Shown here piece after piece: positions 46,060-56,152 of a DNA stretch of 64,000 bases. The DNA comes from Diplonema japonicum (Eukaryota > Euglenozoa > Diplonemea > Diplonemida > Diplonemidae). Both the position numbers and the translations under genes were made by a program. Below the pieces are notes generated by a model. It did no database searches, was not told the DNA's origin, and was given only the letters and a program-made list of their open reading frames with translations. Each line of letters opens with the position of its first letter. Positions within the stretch are counted from its first letter, which is position 1. The stretch spans positions 779,177 to 843,176 of the forward strand of contig OZ025652.1 of assembly GCA_964019335.1 (NCBI GenBank), given 5' to 3'.

Positions 46060-46157
46060 CTGCCACATACTGCAGGCACCCTTAAATAGTCTCTTTTTTT
46101 TTCTTTTTTTTTCCCCCTTCCCCGCTACCTTTAGGGAGTCATGTTACTCCTGCCGTC
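46051..46157 (+). repeat. Dispersed repeat of a second type, copy A
   Basis: Shares with 55181-55277 the order CAGG, CCT, CACATAC, GCAGG, ACCCTTAAAT, TCTC, a long poly-T run, TTTAGGG, and then TTACTC. The two copies differ at scattered positions. This copy touches copy 3 of the other repeat, so both may belong to one larger element. Confidence 0.6.
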
Positions 46158-46680
46158 ACCTCCCCTTGGTCGTTGTCATTCCTTCGATTTTTTAATACCA
46201 AAATGTAAAGAGAGAAAAAAAAAGAGGGGGGGTATACGGGAGAGCCCCTTTTCTACAGGCTAGTCTGTTCCTCTTTTTTTTGGGGTAGAGAAGAAGAAAA
46301 AAAGAGAGATTTGCAGTACTGTGGAGCCACAAGGATTTCGGAAACGGTTTCTGTTAAGGAGGGCCTTTTTTTTCTTCTTTTTTTTCCCTTGTTCTTTTCT
46401 TTTTCTCCCCTGCTCCCCCCTCCACACCACCATTGCCCCTTCGCAACAACAACGAATGCTTAATCACGTCGTTTTCCTTTGCATGTCTATGTCGTGGTTC
46501 TTCTTCTTCTTTTTTTTTTTTTTCTCCACAAAACTTGTTGTCGCAGTAACATTTTATTTTTCTTTTGACAACACATTATTTTGAAAAAACCGTGTTCTAT
46601 TTAAATTTATTTTGTTGTTTTTTTTTTTTTTTTTATATCCCCCCTCTTCCAATTTGAAAGTACTGCAGTGGGGTGTGGGA

Positions 46681-47034
46681 ATGTGTAGTAACAAAACACC
46701 TCCGGTCTTGCTGGTACTGCTGATATGGGGCATGGGCTCTGAGGGAAGTAATGAGTGTGTTGTTGGAGGCACCTGCGGCAAGCTTCAAACCTGCCACGAC
46801 CCTGACGAAACGGTTGATGGTAACTATGTGTGCTCCTGTGAGTCCAACCCAAGTAAAGCTATAACTGGCCGTCAGCTACCCCCCAACTTGTGTGAAATGT
46901 CTAGTTTCAACTATTCTGTAGGCATTCCTGTGATCCTTGTGCTCTCACTCATAGCCCTCCTCACGATCTACGCTAGGTTCAAAGTGAGGTGGAAGTCTAG
47001 AGATATTTCTCTTTCAAAATATGGTATGACTTAA
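46681..47034 (+). CDS. Small type I membrane protein with an EGF-like Cys-rich ectodomain (117 aa)
   Basis: The ATG at 46681 follows a poly-T tract and TACTGCAG. Residues about 7-20 (PPVLLVLLIWGMGS) act as signal peptide. The short ectodomain has CVVGGTCGKLQTC and YVCSCES, an EGF-like pattern. A membrane helix follows (VGIPVILVLSLIALLTIYA), then a basic tail. The given stop is TAA at 47032-47034. Alternatively a 103-nt intron (47024-47126, GTATGA...TTAACAG) would join a further frame beginning DVDPMQHGVPGTVEPL. Both models are open; that second exon runs toward a transposon remnant. Confidence 0.65.
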   Translation: MCSNKTPPVLLVLLIWGMGSEGSNECVVGGTCGKLQTCHDPDETVDGNYVCSCESNPSKAITGRQLPPNLCEMSSFNYSVGIPVILVLSLIALLTIYARFKVRWKSRDISLSKYGMT

Positions 47035-48949
47035 AATGCCATTCAGGAGGGAGGGGGGAGGGGGGATAAGGCCAAAAAAGTTCCAGGGACCGTCTATTTA
47101 TGCCTCACTTGCTTTTTTCTTAACAGATGTCGATCCGATGCAACATGGGGTCCCAGGGACGGTGGAACCTTTGAGGGGGGTTTTTTTTTTCCCAGCGTCC
47201 CCGGAATTGTCGGGATTTTATCATGTCAGAGTAGTCATATTTTTATATGAAAAATCTCAAAGCACTCAGGGCAACATTGAACGTTTTGCAGGTGTAAAAT
47301 TGTTTCTTAATTTTCAATCTTTCTTGAAGTTTGGCACAGCCCTGAGGTGGATTTCATACTACAGGCAAAGCCGAAAAGCTTCCGGCCGTGCCACAAGAGG
47401 AACTGGATGCTGTCCGAACTCTGTCGCATGACACTGTCATGACGTGAGATTTGTTTGCTGGCCTCCTTTCTCGGTTTCCTGCCCACTGTCGTCTTCCGGA
47501 GTTGAACCGTGCCCACGGGGATGTATTTTCTGTTGCGCCGAACCTCCGATCGCATGCATCCCGTACTCAAAAGAGTGCAGCAGAGCTGGTAATTAGAATA
47601 AAAATTATCCATCGCAACCCAGTGACCACGATGATCGAACTGCCAGCACCATGTCCTTCGGGTCCCCACCAGAGTAAATTCTAATGTAAGCGCGCACCCC
47701 GTGCATGAATGCGACGGTGTACACCTTAAACCATAGCGCTTGCGTTTTGCTGGTTGAAAAGCGCGGTGCTTATGGTGGGAGAACTATATGGCGAGCGAAT
47801 CAATGTTCAGCCCTCTACCGGGGTGGTACGCAGCTTTCCAGCGGGGCAATCCGGAATGCAGCATCTCCACTTTTGATAGTGTCCCGTTGCCCTGGGAGCC
47901 AAAGTGGACGCAACAAGATAGATATGGAGAAGCGTGGCGCGGCCCATGACACGGCCTATGTAAGGCGTTGCATGATCTCCTCTCATGCATCCTCCTTTGT
48001 AGACCAGTAGTCCTTGGCTCCCGCCCTGCAGACTTCGTCCATCAAGGCGAGCAGAACCCAGACGGCGATCCAGGTGTTCAGTTGTACCACGTCTGCGTCG
48101 AATGTGGTGCCTTGGATGTGGCATACACCTCCCTGGTAATGGGCCTCAGCAAGCTGTTTGTGATAAACAAACTGAAAAGCTGTGGGTAATCCATGTCGCC
48201 GTTCGATGTTGCTGCACCCCTGTACCCGTGCCATTTCTTGGCCGGTATACGGTTGATATTTGTCCCCAATGCACACCCTCATCTAAGGCGGCGCTGGAGT
48301 TGGAAGAAGCACTTGAAAACACTTTCAGAAGGTCCTGAGAAGCTGCTCTTAAATACTAAATACAAAAGTACATGGGGACGGGTTTTTTTGTTAGTTCTTC
48401 GCGCAAAAGGGTATTTCAGATAAAAAGAAATCGCGGGACAATGGGTCTTAATAAAGTCCAGAGGCTGTGGGACACAAAAAAAAGTGTCTCATAGAAAATA
48501 TAAGTTTTCTTAAGGACACATATGTTCTCATGGTCCTGGTTTAATAAAAAAAGGAAAAAAAAAAAAAAAAAAAAAAAAAAAAGGTACGAACCCCTCGAAA
48601 GACATCCAGAGCCCTGAAGGTCCCTCCACCTCGCCGCCTCCCGAAGTTCCCGCAGTTTTCAGTTGAGATTAGAACATAAAAGGATGTTTTTTAAAAGAGG
48701 GATTGCCCGCTGTCGCTTAGTTGGATAGAAACCTGTCTCCCTTTTTGTAGGGCAGGCAAGTCAAAGACTCGTTCCTGCCATAAAAGAAAGAGGGAAGGTT
48801 TTTAAAAGAATGGAGAGTTTGTGTTTGTGACTAAACTATAAATACATGAAGAAGAGGGAACACACCTAGCATCCCCCTTGCCCCCCTCCCCGAAGACTTT
48901 TCGGTGTTTTCTGGTTCCACTGCCTGCCGCACAGCATAGTTAACAAGAG
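47035..48949. other. Spacer holding a piggyBac fossil
   Basis: 1.9 kb between the small membrane protein and Atg10. Its middle part is a degenerate transposase (see 47307-48285, minus strand). The distal part has an A-run of about 34 (48549-48582) and AT-rich leader. A vaguely tRNA-like stretch at 48713-48780 was not accepted. Confidence 0.6.
47307..48285 (-). pseudogene. Degenerate piggyBac-type transposase
   Basis: On the minus strand, three frames in succession carry pieces of the DDE_Tnp_1_7 (piggyBac) transposase in the right order. First is GAKDYWSTKEDA (the family's DYWS motif, about 47985-48020). Next is WFKVYTVAFMHGVRAYIRIYSG (about 47675-47745). Last is VAMDNFYSNYQLCCTLLS and then RRNRKYIPVGTVQL, with LLWHGRKLFGFA (47307-47625). 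The DN pair of the catalytic MDNFYSNY motif is intact, but frameshifts and stops separate the pieces. No intact open frame spans the domain and no terminal repeats were identified, so this is an old inactive copy. Confidence 0.65.
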
Positions 48950-49540
48950 ATGGCTGTCACAGCGATTGAGTTCGCAGAGCACTGCAGGAGATACACAGCA
49001 GATCCCGTAAACAAGAGCAAAGGGTGGATCCTGATGGAATGGAAGGATGAGTACCAAGACCCCGGGAGGTGTTACGTGGGAATGGTGATCAAAGACGTGC
49101 GTGTGATAGGGATGGACGGTGTGATGTGTGATGTGAGTGTGTGCTGGCACCAGGTGTATAGAGTGCCAGTGTTGTGCTTTGTGGCATACTATGAGGATGG
49201 TACTTTGGTCCCTTTCAGCAAGGTGGTCAATAAAATACGGATGCCCGACGGCGTCAGCAGCGAATCCCCCATTCTCGGGCAACAGCCCGAAGCAGTCATC
49301 TCGCAAGGCCCCCACCCCGTCACCGACACCTTTGTCCTCCATGTCCATCCATGTGAAACACAGTCCTCGCTGGAATGCATGGGCGTTGGTTCCTCCTCTC
49401 CCCACTACCTCATGAGTTTCCTCTCTATCGCAGGACCCATCCTCGGCCTCCCCATCGCACTCTGCCAACCAACGCCTGCTCCCGTACCTCAGACTCAGCC
49501 TGAGATCCCAGACACCGACTCTATCCCAGTTATGGAGTAA
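48950..49540 (+). CDS. ATG10: Autophagy E2-like enzyme Atg10
   Basis: 196-residue single-exon gene. Atg10 transfers the ubiquitin-like protein Atg12 to Atg5. The family pattern is visible: CWHQVYRVPVLCFVAYYEDG (substrate-binding strands), then ISQGPHPVTDTFVLHVHPCE. In the last block Cys135 in HPC is the predicted catalytic cysteine, close to the position known in yeast Atg10. The C-terminus is Pro-rich and unconserved. Atg3 is larger and has a different active-site context, so Atg10 is the better call. Confidence 0.85.
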   Translation: MAVTAIEFAEHCRRYTADPVNKSKGWILMEWKDEYQDPGRCYVGMVIKDVRVIGMDGVMCDVSVCWHQVYRVPVLCFVAYYEDGTLVPFSKVVNKIRMPDGVSSESPILGQQPEAVISQGPHPVTDTFVLHVHPCETQSSLECMGVGSSSPHYLMSFLSIAGPILGLPIALCQPTPAPVPQTQPEIPDTDSIPVME

Positions 49541-49595
49541 ATATATTAATACACCTTTATTCCGAACTTCTCGCACACATCACTTTTAGGGAAAC

Positions 49596-52500
49596 ATGAA
49601 GCACGTGCCATGCTGCTTTGTGGTATTGATGTTTGTAGCAAGCAGCAATGCTCAAGTAAGCATTAAAGCTGCTGGCAGCTCTTGGGTCTGCAGTTTAATG
49701 AATGACATGTTTACGTCGGGGGGAACCGGTGAGTACAGCTGCAATGGGGCACAAGCTGCCGAGTCTCAGTTTGACAGCAACACCATTGACATGTGGGCAA
49801 GCGTCTCACACAAGAAGCAAGAAGGTGTCACAACGATTGGTTTGCTGGGGGTCCCTCTCGCCTTTGGTTTCAACATGCAGGGCATTAGTGCCATTGTGTT
49901 GGATCTCAACGTGCTGGTAAAGATCTTCCTTGGAGATATCTCAAACTGGAAGCATCCTGACTTGGCAGCGCTGAACCCCTCGCAAGCCTTTCCCAACAGC
50001 ACCATCAATCTGGTGTTCAGCAACACAAGCGACAGTCTGAACGACATCCGCAAGTACCTAGCAAGCTCTCCAGCCTGGCCACACGGTGCAGGCTCTGGCT
50101 GGCCTGCAGGCCTGCCTGGTACGTGGTACACAACAGAGCAACAGTTCCTTGATAGCCTGAGCAACACAGCCGGTTCTTTCGGGTTTTCTGCCTTCAACGA
50201 CTTGTTGGTGAACAAGATCTCTTTTGCTGTGCTCAACACGGAAGACGGGACCGCACTGCCTGGGTGGGAGGACTTGAAAGAAGCGGTGGAGCACTACGAG
50301 TCGGAGGATGGCGTGGTCATTCAGGAAAACGACCACGGCTACCCTATCATTGGGATCACCTATTTGTTATACCGCACAGACAACCCAAAGCTGTGCGCAA
50401 TCACCGATTTCATCTACAAAGCCCTCATATCTGGCAAGGGAACTGGCTTTGCCAGGCACTACATGACAGGGCTCTCGGATAACGTCCTGAACATGGGTTT
50501 TGCGATGCTGCATCACCCTTCATGCGTCGGATCTGCCTCTTCCTTGACGTCAGAAGTTAACCTCAGGCTGATGGACAACAACCTGATGGAGATCGTGAAC
50601 AGCTTAGGCGTGCAGATGAACGACAAAGACGAAAGCCTGTTCCTCACGCACGGTGTCAACCCGACAAATGATGGGACAATCTACCTGGGCTACAAGGACA
50701 GCCCCTGGAACAGCATGTCAACCTATTTGTCGATCCCCCTTGCGATCCAAACCCTTGATTTGGTTGTCAACTTCCAGCTTGACGTGGTGTCGATGGAGCT
50801 CGAGATCAACCATGTGCGGGCCATCCTCACGAAGAATATCACCACTTGGCTGGACCCACGCCTCTCAGAGAAAAGCACGTACGTGAAAAAACTCAACGTC
50901 CCAGTGGTGCTGGTTGCTGATGCTTCACTGACAAACCTTAATGCAGCTCTCAGAGAGCTCAGCCTCTCCAAGATCACACCTGACGTCATCCTCCCCAGCA
51001 ATACAGACGTTGTGGCGTACATCAAGAGCACACCTGGTGCTGTGGCTTTTATCCCAACCTCTGTGTCGTCCGCCGCGGGTCTCACACGAGTGAATCCCTT
51101 GAATGAAGGCGAACTTTACGACACCGCAGCAGCCATGGAGCACTCTCTAGAGGAGCTGCAGTTCGACGAAGAGTACCGAAGGGTGGTGCCAGGAGAGCAT
51201 GACGATGTGTACCCGTTCTATGATATGATCTTTTTTTATGTGAAACTCGACGTCCTGGACCCCACCAATGCCTGCGGAAGGGGGCACGTCGCTTTGCTGG
51301 AAGGTTCAATCAACGAGGAAGGGCAGGAGCTGCTTAACCACCACTTTGGGTTGGTTTCCGTCGCTACTTACGTTCCTGTGAAAACCCAGCTCAAGCTCTT
51401 GAAATGCAACGGTGCCCTCTACTTCCCGCCGCCCAGCAACGACGATGTGACAGAAGCCATTAAGCTTGCCTCGTACGTCATCTCGGGGGTGATCTTTGTG
51501 GGGATGCTATTGGGTGTCCTCACGTGGTGGAAAAAGTCGCTCATGGCAGAAAACATCTTTGCAGCAGAGAATATTGCTGCTGCCCTTGCAAGGTTCGATC
51601 TCGTCACCGCCGAGTCTGTGCTTGGGGAGTGCAAGAAACTACCCGTTGAGCTAAACGATGCCTTCCTGAAGCTTATCACAAACTTAGCGTCGTACAGGGC
51701 GTACCTTCCCGAGTCGTGTCTGCGGGGGGACAGCAGCAGTGAGGAAGAGGAGTCAGACACCGCAGAAAGCGAAAAACCTTGCAACAACGAGAACAACAAT
51801 AATGTGGTTAAGCGGAAGTCAGGAATGACTTCATGTGCAGGCAGTTCGGATTCAAAGGCCAATCGTAGGCTCGCAGAGATTATCCGGACAAAGAAGGTGA
51901 CGCTCGGCTTGGTCAACCTGTTAGGGCTGCACAAGAACTCCCAGAATCTGTTCGAGAAGCTTGAAAAATATGCGTCAATCATCTCGAAGATAAGCACTGA
52001 GAACAAAGCTATCCGTGATGTGATGCTGGGTGACAGGATGTACTTATCATGGAACGGGGCACGGCACTTGGCGAACCACGTGCTGGCCGCCGGCACAACA
52101 GCACTTCAGATCGCGAGCGAAATGAAGAATCATGGAGTGCAGACATCGATGGGGCTGGTGGCGGGCACCGTGAAGTGTGGCGTGGTTGGTGCGGAACAGA
52201 TAAAGAGGTTCACTTTTATCGGGGCAATGGTGCCGTGGGTGTGTGTGATGGAGAGGTTGAACAAAATCTGTTACACTTCAATTATGGTATCAGGCATCGA
52301 GTTTCTGAACTCATTCTACACACGCAAGCTGGCATTCGTGGACTACAAGAAACTATGCAGCGAGCCGATAATGGTGCACGAGCTCCTGCACGAGAAGGAG
52401 GAAACCAACGAGGAGTGGATGTACGCCATGCAGGATGCAGAATCGAAGAACCCCTGCGCTGACTTTAACTCGGCTATGGAGAACTACTTCTCAGGCAACT

Positions 52501-52646
52501 ACGGTGTCTGTGGTAACTATATGAGACAGCAAGCACCGGAGGTAACTGCAGCAAGATGGGTCCTTGAGTCTATTGAGGAAATGGAACGCAACGGCCATGC
52601 CAAGCCACCCCCTATAACCTCCGTCAGTTTGTCAGAAGTTATGTAA
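49596..52646 (+). CDS. Membrane receptor with tandem PstS-like periplasmic-binding domains (1,016 aa)
   Basis: Single-exon gene; the ATG is in CACTTTTAGGGAAACATG. Signal peptide at 1-19. Residues about 20-300 follow the PstS phosphate-binding protein fold: IKAAGSSW start, GLLGVPLAFGFN, DLNVLVKIFLGDISNW, INLVFSNTSDSLNDI, and ending GYPIIGITYLLYRTD. A second, more divergent copy covers about 340-610 (SIPLAIQTLDLVVNFQ, AILTKNITTW, VVLVADASLTNLN, TPGAVAFIP). One membrane helix lies at about 622-645, followed by a 370-residue cytoplasmic region with an acidic Ser/Glu patch and a helical domain with no known signature. Probably senses an anion or small solute outside the cell. Confidence 0.82.
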   Translation: MKHVPCCFVVLMFVASSNAQVSIKAAGSSWVCSLMNDMFTSGGTGEYSCNGAQAAESQFDSNTIDMWASVSHKKQEGVTTIGLLGVPLAFGFNMQGISAIVLDLNVLVKIFLGDISNWKHPDLAALNPSQAFPNSTINLVFSNTSDSLNDIRKYLASSPAWPHGAGSGWPAGLPGTWYTTEQQFLDSLSNTAGSFGFSAFNDLLVNKISFAVLNTEDGTALPGWEDLKEAVEHYESEDGVVIQENDHGYPIIGITYLLYRTDNPKLCAITDFIYKALISGKGTGFARHYMTGLSDNVLNMGFAMLHHPSCVGSASSLTSEVNLRLMDNNLMEIVNSLGVQMNDKDESLFLTHGVNPTNDGTIYLGYKDSPWNSMSTYLSIPLAIQTLDLVVNFQLDVVSMELEINHVRAILTKNITTWLDPRLSEKSTYVKKLNVPVVLVADASLTNLNAALRELSLSKITPDVILPSNTDVVAYIKSTPGAVAFIPTSVSSAAGLTRVNPLNEGELYDTAAAMEHSLEELQFDEEYRRVVPGEHDDVYPFYDMIFFYVKLDVLDPTNACGRGHVALLEGSINEEGQELLNHHFGLVSVATYVPVKTQLKLLKCNGALYFPPPSNDDVTEAIKLASYVISGVIFVGMLLGVLTWWKKSLMAENIFAAENIAAALARFDLVTAESVLGECKKLPVELNDAFLKLITNLASYRAYLPESCLRGDSSSEEEESDTAESEKPCNNENNNNVVKRKSGMTSCAGSSDSKANRRLAEIIRTKKVTLGLVNLLGLHKNSQNLFEKLEKYASIISKISTENKAIRDVMLGDRMYLSWNGARHLANHVLAAGTTALQIASEMKNHGVQTSMGLVAGTVKCGVVGAEQIKRFTFIGAMVPWVCVMERLNKICYTSIMVSGIEFLNSFYTRKLAFVDYKKLCSEPIMVHELLHEKEETNEEWMYAMQDAESKNPCADFNSAMENYFSGNYGVCGNYMRQQAPEVTAARWVLESIEEMERNGHAKPPPITSVSLSEVM

Positions 52647-53449
52647 AGCAGGTGCTCGGTTTGAATTGAGATTTTTTTGTGTTTGAAAAATGCTGAAGAA
52701 AGCGATCATGGGTCGCATTCCATCTGCCGAGGCCTGTGGAGTAACAATGAGAAATGTGATGAGAAAAGGAAGAAAAAGATGTAATTAGTACCCCCCCCCC
52801 CCCCCCCTGCTGTCTCTCAGTAGACAATCAAGTTCGAGTTCCCCTTTTTTTTCTACCATTCTATTTTCTATTTTATTTTTTAAGTTACGATTCAAGTCAA
52901 ATATTATATTGCTATTACTCTCGCTCTTGCTATTTACTATTGTACTATTATTTCCCCCCAAAAAAAAATTAAAAAGGGACCCCCATTGCTTCACCTGAGG
53001 CAGGAAGGCATGGCCGGATATGTGTTTTTTTAAAGTTTGGTAACGTGTATGTGTATCTCTGTCTGCCTAAAACCTGAAAAAAATGGTGTTTTTGTTTTCA
53101 CCATCTTCAAAAACTCTATCAGACCATCTCTTGACCCTCTCGGGTGAAGGCGGGGGAAAAAAAGAGGAGGAAGCGGGGGGAAAAAAAAACCTAGAAGGAA
53201 CAACTTCCAGTAAACCGAAGCGTCTGAGTGTTTTCCCTTCCAGACAGTGAGGAGCTTGAGCATGAGGGATGCAGTGCTTGGCCCCTGTACATCTTTGCTG
53301 ATTCAGGACAGACTTTCTATTCACATCAGATTAACGGAATATTCTTCCGGCAAGGCTATCCCTATCTAAGGATTTTAAAACACCCGGAAAAAGAATGCAA
53401 AAAAAAAAAAAAAAAGTGCCCGGGTGAGAATAGTTTTACAATACCCCCC

Positions 53450-54423
53450 TAGGGCTATGCTGGCATGGAAACGCGTTTCCATGCATTTTTTGAAAAAAAA
53501 GGGAAACGGAAACGTTTCCTTATTTTGGGGGCTTTAGAGACTTATTTTTTTGGGGGCAAAGCACTCGGAAGAAATAAACGAGACAAAGGGGGCCAGTGTT
53601 GGTGGCGCCCTGGGGAAATCTTCTGGGTTTCGATGAAGGATGCGATTGTGGCATCCATTTTTTGAACAGCGTCGTCAACCAGCCTTCCGCTCAGAGCTTT
53701 CCTGTCCGGTAGCTCGTACGTGGCCCCGAGCGGAAGGCGCTTCACCTTCTCAAACAGTGCCTTGAATGTTCTGTGAACAGAAAATATGAGAGGACACGAA
53801 ATAGATAAACATCATACCGATGTTCGACCCTCAAAAATGGGGTCCCAGTTTCGAGAAAGAAATCCCGAACAGCCCTGTCCACGTCGTCTGGCGTGCTTGT
53901 AGCAGTTAAAAATGGCGTCATTGGCCTGTTCTCCACTTTACGCTTCTTCGTTCCCTCTGCCTCAGCCTTCGCCTCCGCTGTTGCTTTCTCCAACAGCTTC
54001 TTGTGGGGCTCCACACTATCCCCTTTGGGGACACACGTCGCTACTCCTTGGCCTTTTGTTTGGAACATGTGGGCGCGGAGTCTGCTGGTTGACGCTACTG
54101 TGAAGACCATATCACATATCACAGAAGCGACATTTTACTGTCTTCTTCCCATCCTCCGCCTGAACCTCCATCCCACAAGCGCCTCCCAGGGGGTGCTTTC
54201 TCTGGACCATGTTTACTTTCGTTTTTGTAGAGACCGACGTGCGCTTTCCTTGTAAAACCCCAAAAGTAAGTATCTTCAAAAACCCCAAATAAATAAGGAC
54301 CTTCTAAACAGTGTTTACCGAAATATACATAGCCGTTTCCATAACCATGGAAACGCGTTTCCATGAGAATTTTGAAAACATGGAAACGGAAACGTTTCCA
54401 CGTTTCCTGCCAGCATAGCCCTA
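53450..54423 (-). mobile_element. Internally deleted hAT-type DNA transposon (974 bp)
   Basis: Terminal inverted repeats TAGGGCTATGCTGGCA (53450-53465) and its complement (54408-54423) bound the element. Just inside both ends lie several GGAAACG-type short palindromes, as expected for subterminal transposase sites. The interior encodes on the minus strand the N-terminal part of a hAT transposase (see pseudogene). The flanks are inverted (ACCCCCC against GGGGGGT), not an 8-bp direct duplication, so either the repeat is longer than 16 bp or the duplication has decayed. The catalytic and dimerisation regions are missing, so this is non-autonomous. Confidence 0.8.
53570..54210 (-). pseudogene. 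Truncated hAT transposase with BED zinc finger
   Basis: Reading on the minus strand from ATG 54210: a BED-type finger (KCRFC, then RLRAHMFQTKGQGVATC), a basic linker, and the hAT N-terminal block (VDRAVRDFFLETGTPFLRVEH). A 47-nt intron (53771-53817, GTATGA...TTCACAG on the minus strand) then joins FKALFEKVKRLPLG and RKALSGRLVDD. Two defects are seen. A 7-nt tandem duplication in the finger (about 54109-54122) shifts the frame. The sequence also stops resembling a transposase soon after ATIASF, with no catalytic domain. Confidence 0.75.
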
Positions 54424-54456
54424 GGGGGGGTTATATGGTCCTTAAAAAGGGCTATT

Positions 54457-54845
54457 TTTTGCCCTTTTTCAGGCTCTTCGCCAAGGGCATTTTGGACCCT
54501 TAAAAAAACTGTAACCACCCCAAAAGTGCCCACAAATCACCCAAACCCCCGTTTCCCAATGGTTTCCGGCCCCAGAAGTGCCCAGAATCATGTTCTAATT
54601 TTGGGGCCCCCATTTGGTACTTTCCCTATGTAATCCTAGGGGCCCCTATTTTATGTTCCCTAGGATTACATAGGGAAAGTACCAAATGGGGGCCACAAAA
54701 TTAGAACATGATTCTGGGCACTTCTGGGGCCGGAAACCATTGGGAAACGGGGGTTTGGGTGATTTGTGGGCACTTTTGGGGTGGTTACAGTTTTTTTAAG
54801 GGTCCAAAATGCCCTTGGCGAAGAGCCTGAAAAGGGCAAATAACG
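54457..54845. repeat. Near-perfect long inverted repeat (hairpin)
   Basis: Left arm about 54460-54641 and right arm about 54658-54841 are reverse complements over roughly 180 bp. I saw one clear mismatch (GGGG against GTGG near 54604 and 54695). The spacer is 16 nt (54642-54657). Weaker pairing continues outward to about 54421 and 54887. It begins 33 bp or less from the right end of the hAT element and shares the CTAGGGGGGG motif with it. It could be a foldback-type miniature element. It encodes nothing. Confidence 0.85.
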
Positions 54846-55180
54846 ACCCCCTTATGACCCCCCCCTACCCCCCTCTTTTCTTTCTTACGTTCTCTTGTAA
54901 GAAGTGGTGGTAGCATGCAGTACTTTATCTCAGTATTTTGTACCATGTGTACGCATATCTTAGGATAACGTTTTTTTCCTCTCTTTTTTTTCTTCTCTTT
55001 TTTTTAAATGTCTCTCTCTAAAAGGGAAAAAAAAGAAGAAGAAAAAAAAGTAATGATAGCATGCAGTATCGACTCCTACCTTCAAACCCCAGTCATTATC
55101 AACTCTCAAACTTTTCAAGGCTTTGAAAAACCCTTCAAAACCTGAAACAACTCCCTCCTTTCTTTTCTTTCTTCTTTTTT

Positions 55181-55220
55181 CAGGCGTCCTGTCACATACC
55201 GCAGGTACCCTTAAATGTCT

Positions 55221-55257
<37 letters not shown>

Positions 55258-55277
55258 GGTCTTGTATTACTCGAGTA
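55181..55277 (+). repeat. Dispersed repeat of a second type, copy B
   Basis: Partner of 46051-46157: CAGGCGTCCTGTCACATACC, then GCAGGTACCCTTAAATGTCT, a poly-T run of about 30, and TTTAGGGTCTTGTATTACTC. Same strand as copy A. Confidence 0.6.
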
Positions 55278-56152
55278 TTCCCCCCCCCCCCCCCCCATCC
55301 ATAGGTCTGGCCGGAAAAAAAAAGAGTAAATTTTGATAAAAAAGAGAGAAGAAATAGAAAAACCTCTGTATTATTTTTAACGGGGGCACCTTTTTAACGT
55401 TTAAAAAAAGTGAGAATATCCCCCTCCACGCACCCTTTTCTTTTAGAACGAAGGTTATGCTCCTAAGGGGAAGCACTAGTGTTACTAAAAACTTTCAGTT
55501 TTTTTTTTGTGGTCGCAGCACTATCATGTGCCATGTTCGGCCTATAAATGGTTGCGTTTGTTTTGTTGTTGGTTTTCTCCCCCCCCCCCCCCCCCCGATG
55601 CGGGTACTGAAAAAAAAAAAAAAAACCCCAACAAATTACGAGTCATAGCTAAACTCGTTTTCGAGGTTTATACCCGAAGACCCCTGTTCATCATTTGAGC
55701 TACATTTCATCTTTCTTTTTTTTTTTTTTTTTTTTTTTTTTGCGGGCCGTTGCTAACCACTGCGTTCCTATCATAGTGAATTTTTTTTTTGTCGTAGGTA
55801 TGCCGAACCACATATTCCCAGATAAAAGTTACCTCATATCTTATAATATTTAAGTTATTTCGAATAGACAACAAAAAAAAAAGAAAAAAGAAAAAAAAAA
55901 AGCTCGGCTTTTTAGCATTCGTGTGCACACACGGTATAAATCCTGTGGCGTGCTACCTCTTACAAGAACTGAAATCGGGTACTTGTTAAAAGGGAATTTC
56001 TTTTTAAAAAAGGAAGCGGGGTGTTGGTGTGTATTCTGGAACAACGGGGGTGCCTCTACTTCGCAAGGGATGGGGTCCTTGTTGCACAGCTACCTTACCA
56101 AACATAGAATCAAAAAAAAATATATATAATAAGAGTTAAAGGAGACCAGTGC

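Larger units (their letters stand above)
44309..46680. other. 2.4-kb gene-free spacer rich in homopolymers
   Basis: No supported gene. Contents: a TTA microsatellite at about 45382-45405, a 23-G run at 45607-45629, and long A and T runs (for example 45224-45247). A reverse-strand copy of the dispersed repeat lies at about 46010-46059, followed directly by a second repeat shared with 55181-55277. The last 350 nt are T-rich leader. I see no tRNA or other RNA gene with confidence. Confidence 0.7.

Noticed and set aside
48713-48780. tRNA-like stretch (TTAGTTGGATAG, then GACTCGTTCCTG)
   Set aside because: The D-arm looks plausible, but the T-loop is not canonical and no acceptor stem pairs; at best a decayed tRNA-derived sequence.
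53442-54431. Direct 8-bp target-site duplication around the hAT element
   Set aside because: The flanks are inverted copies (ACCCCCC and GGGGGGT), not direct repeats, so no duplication is claimed.
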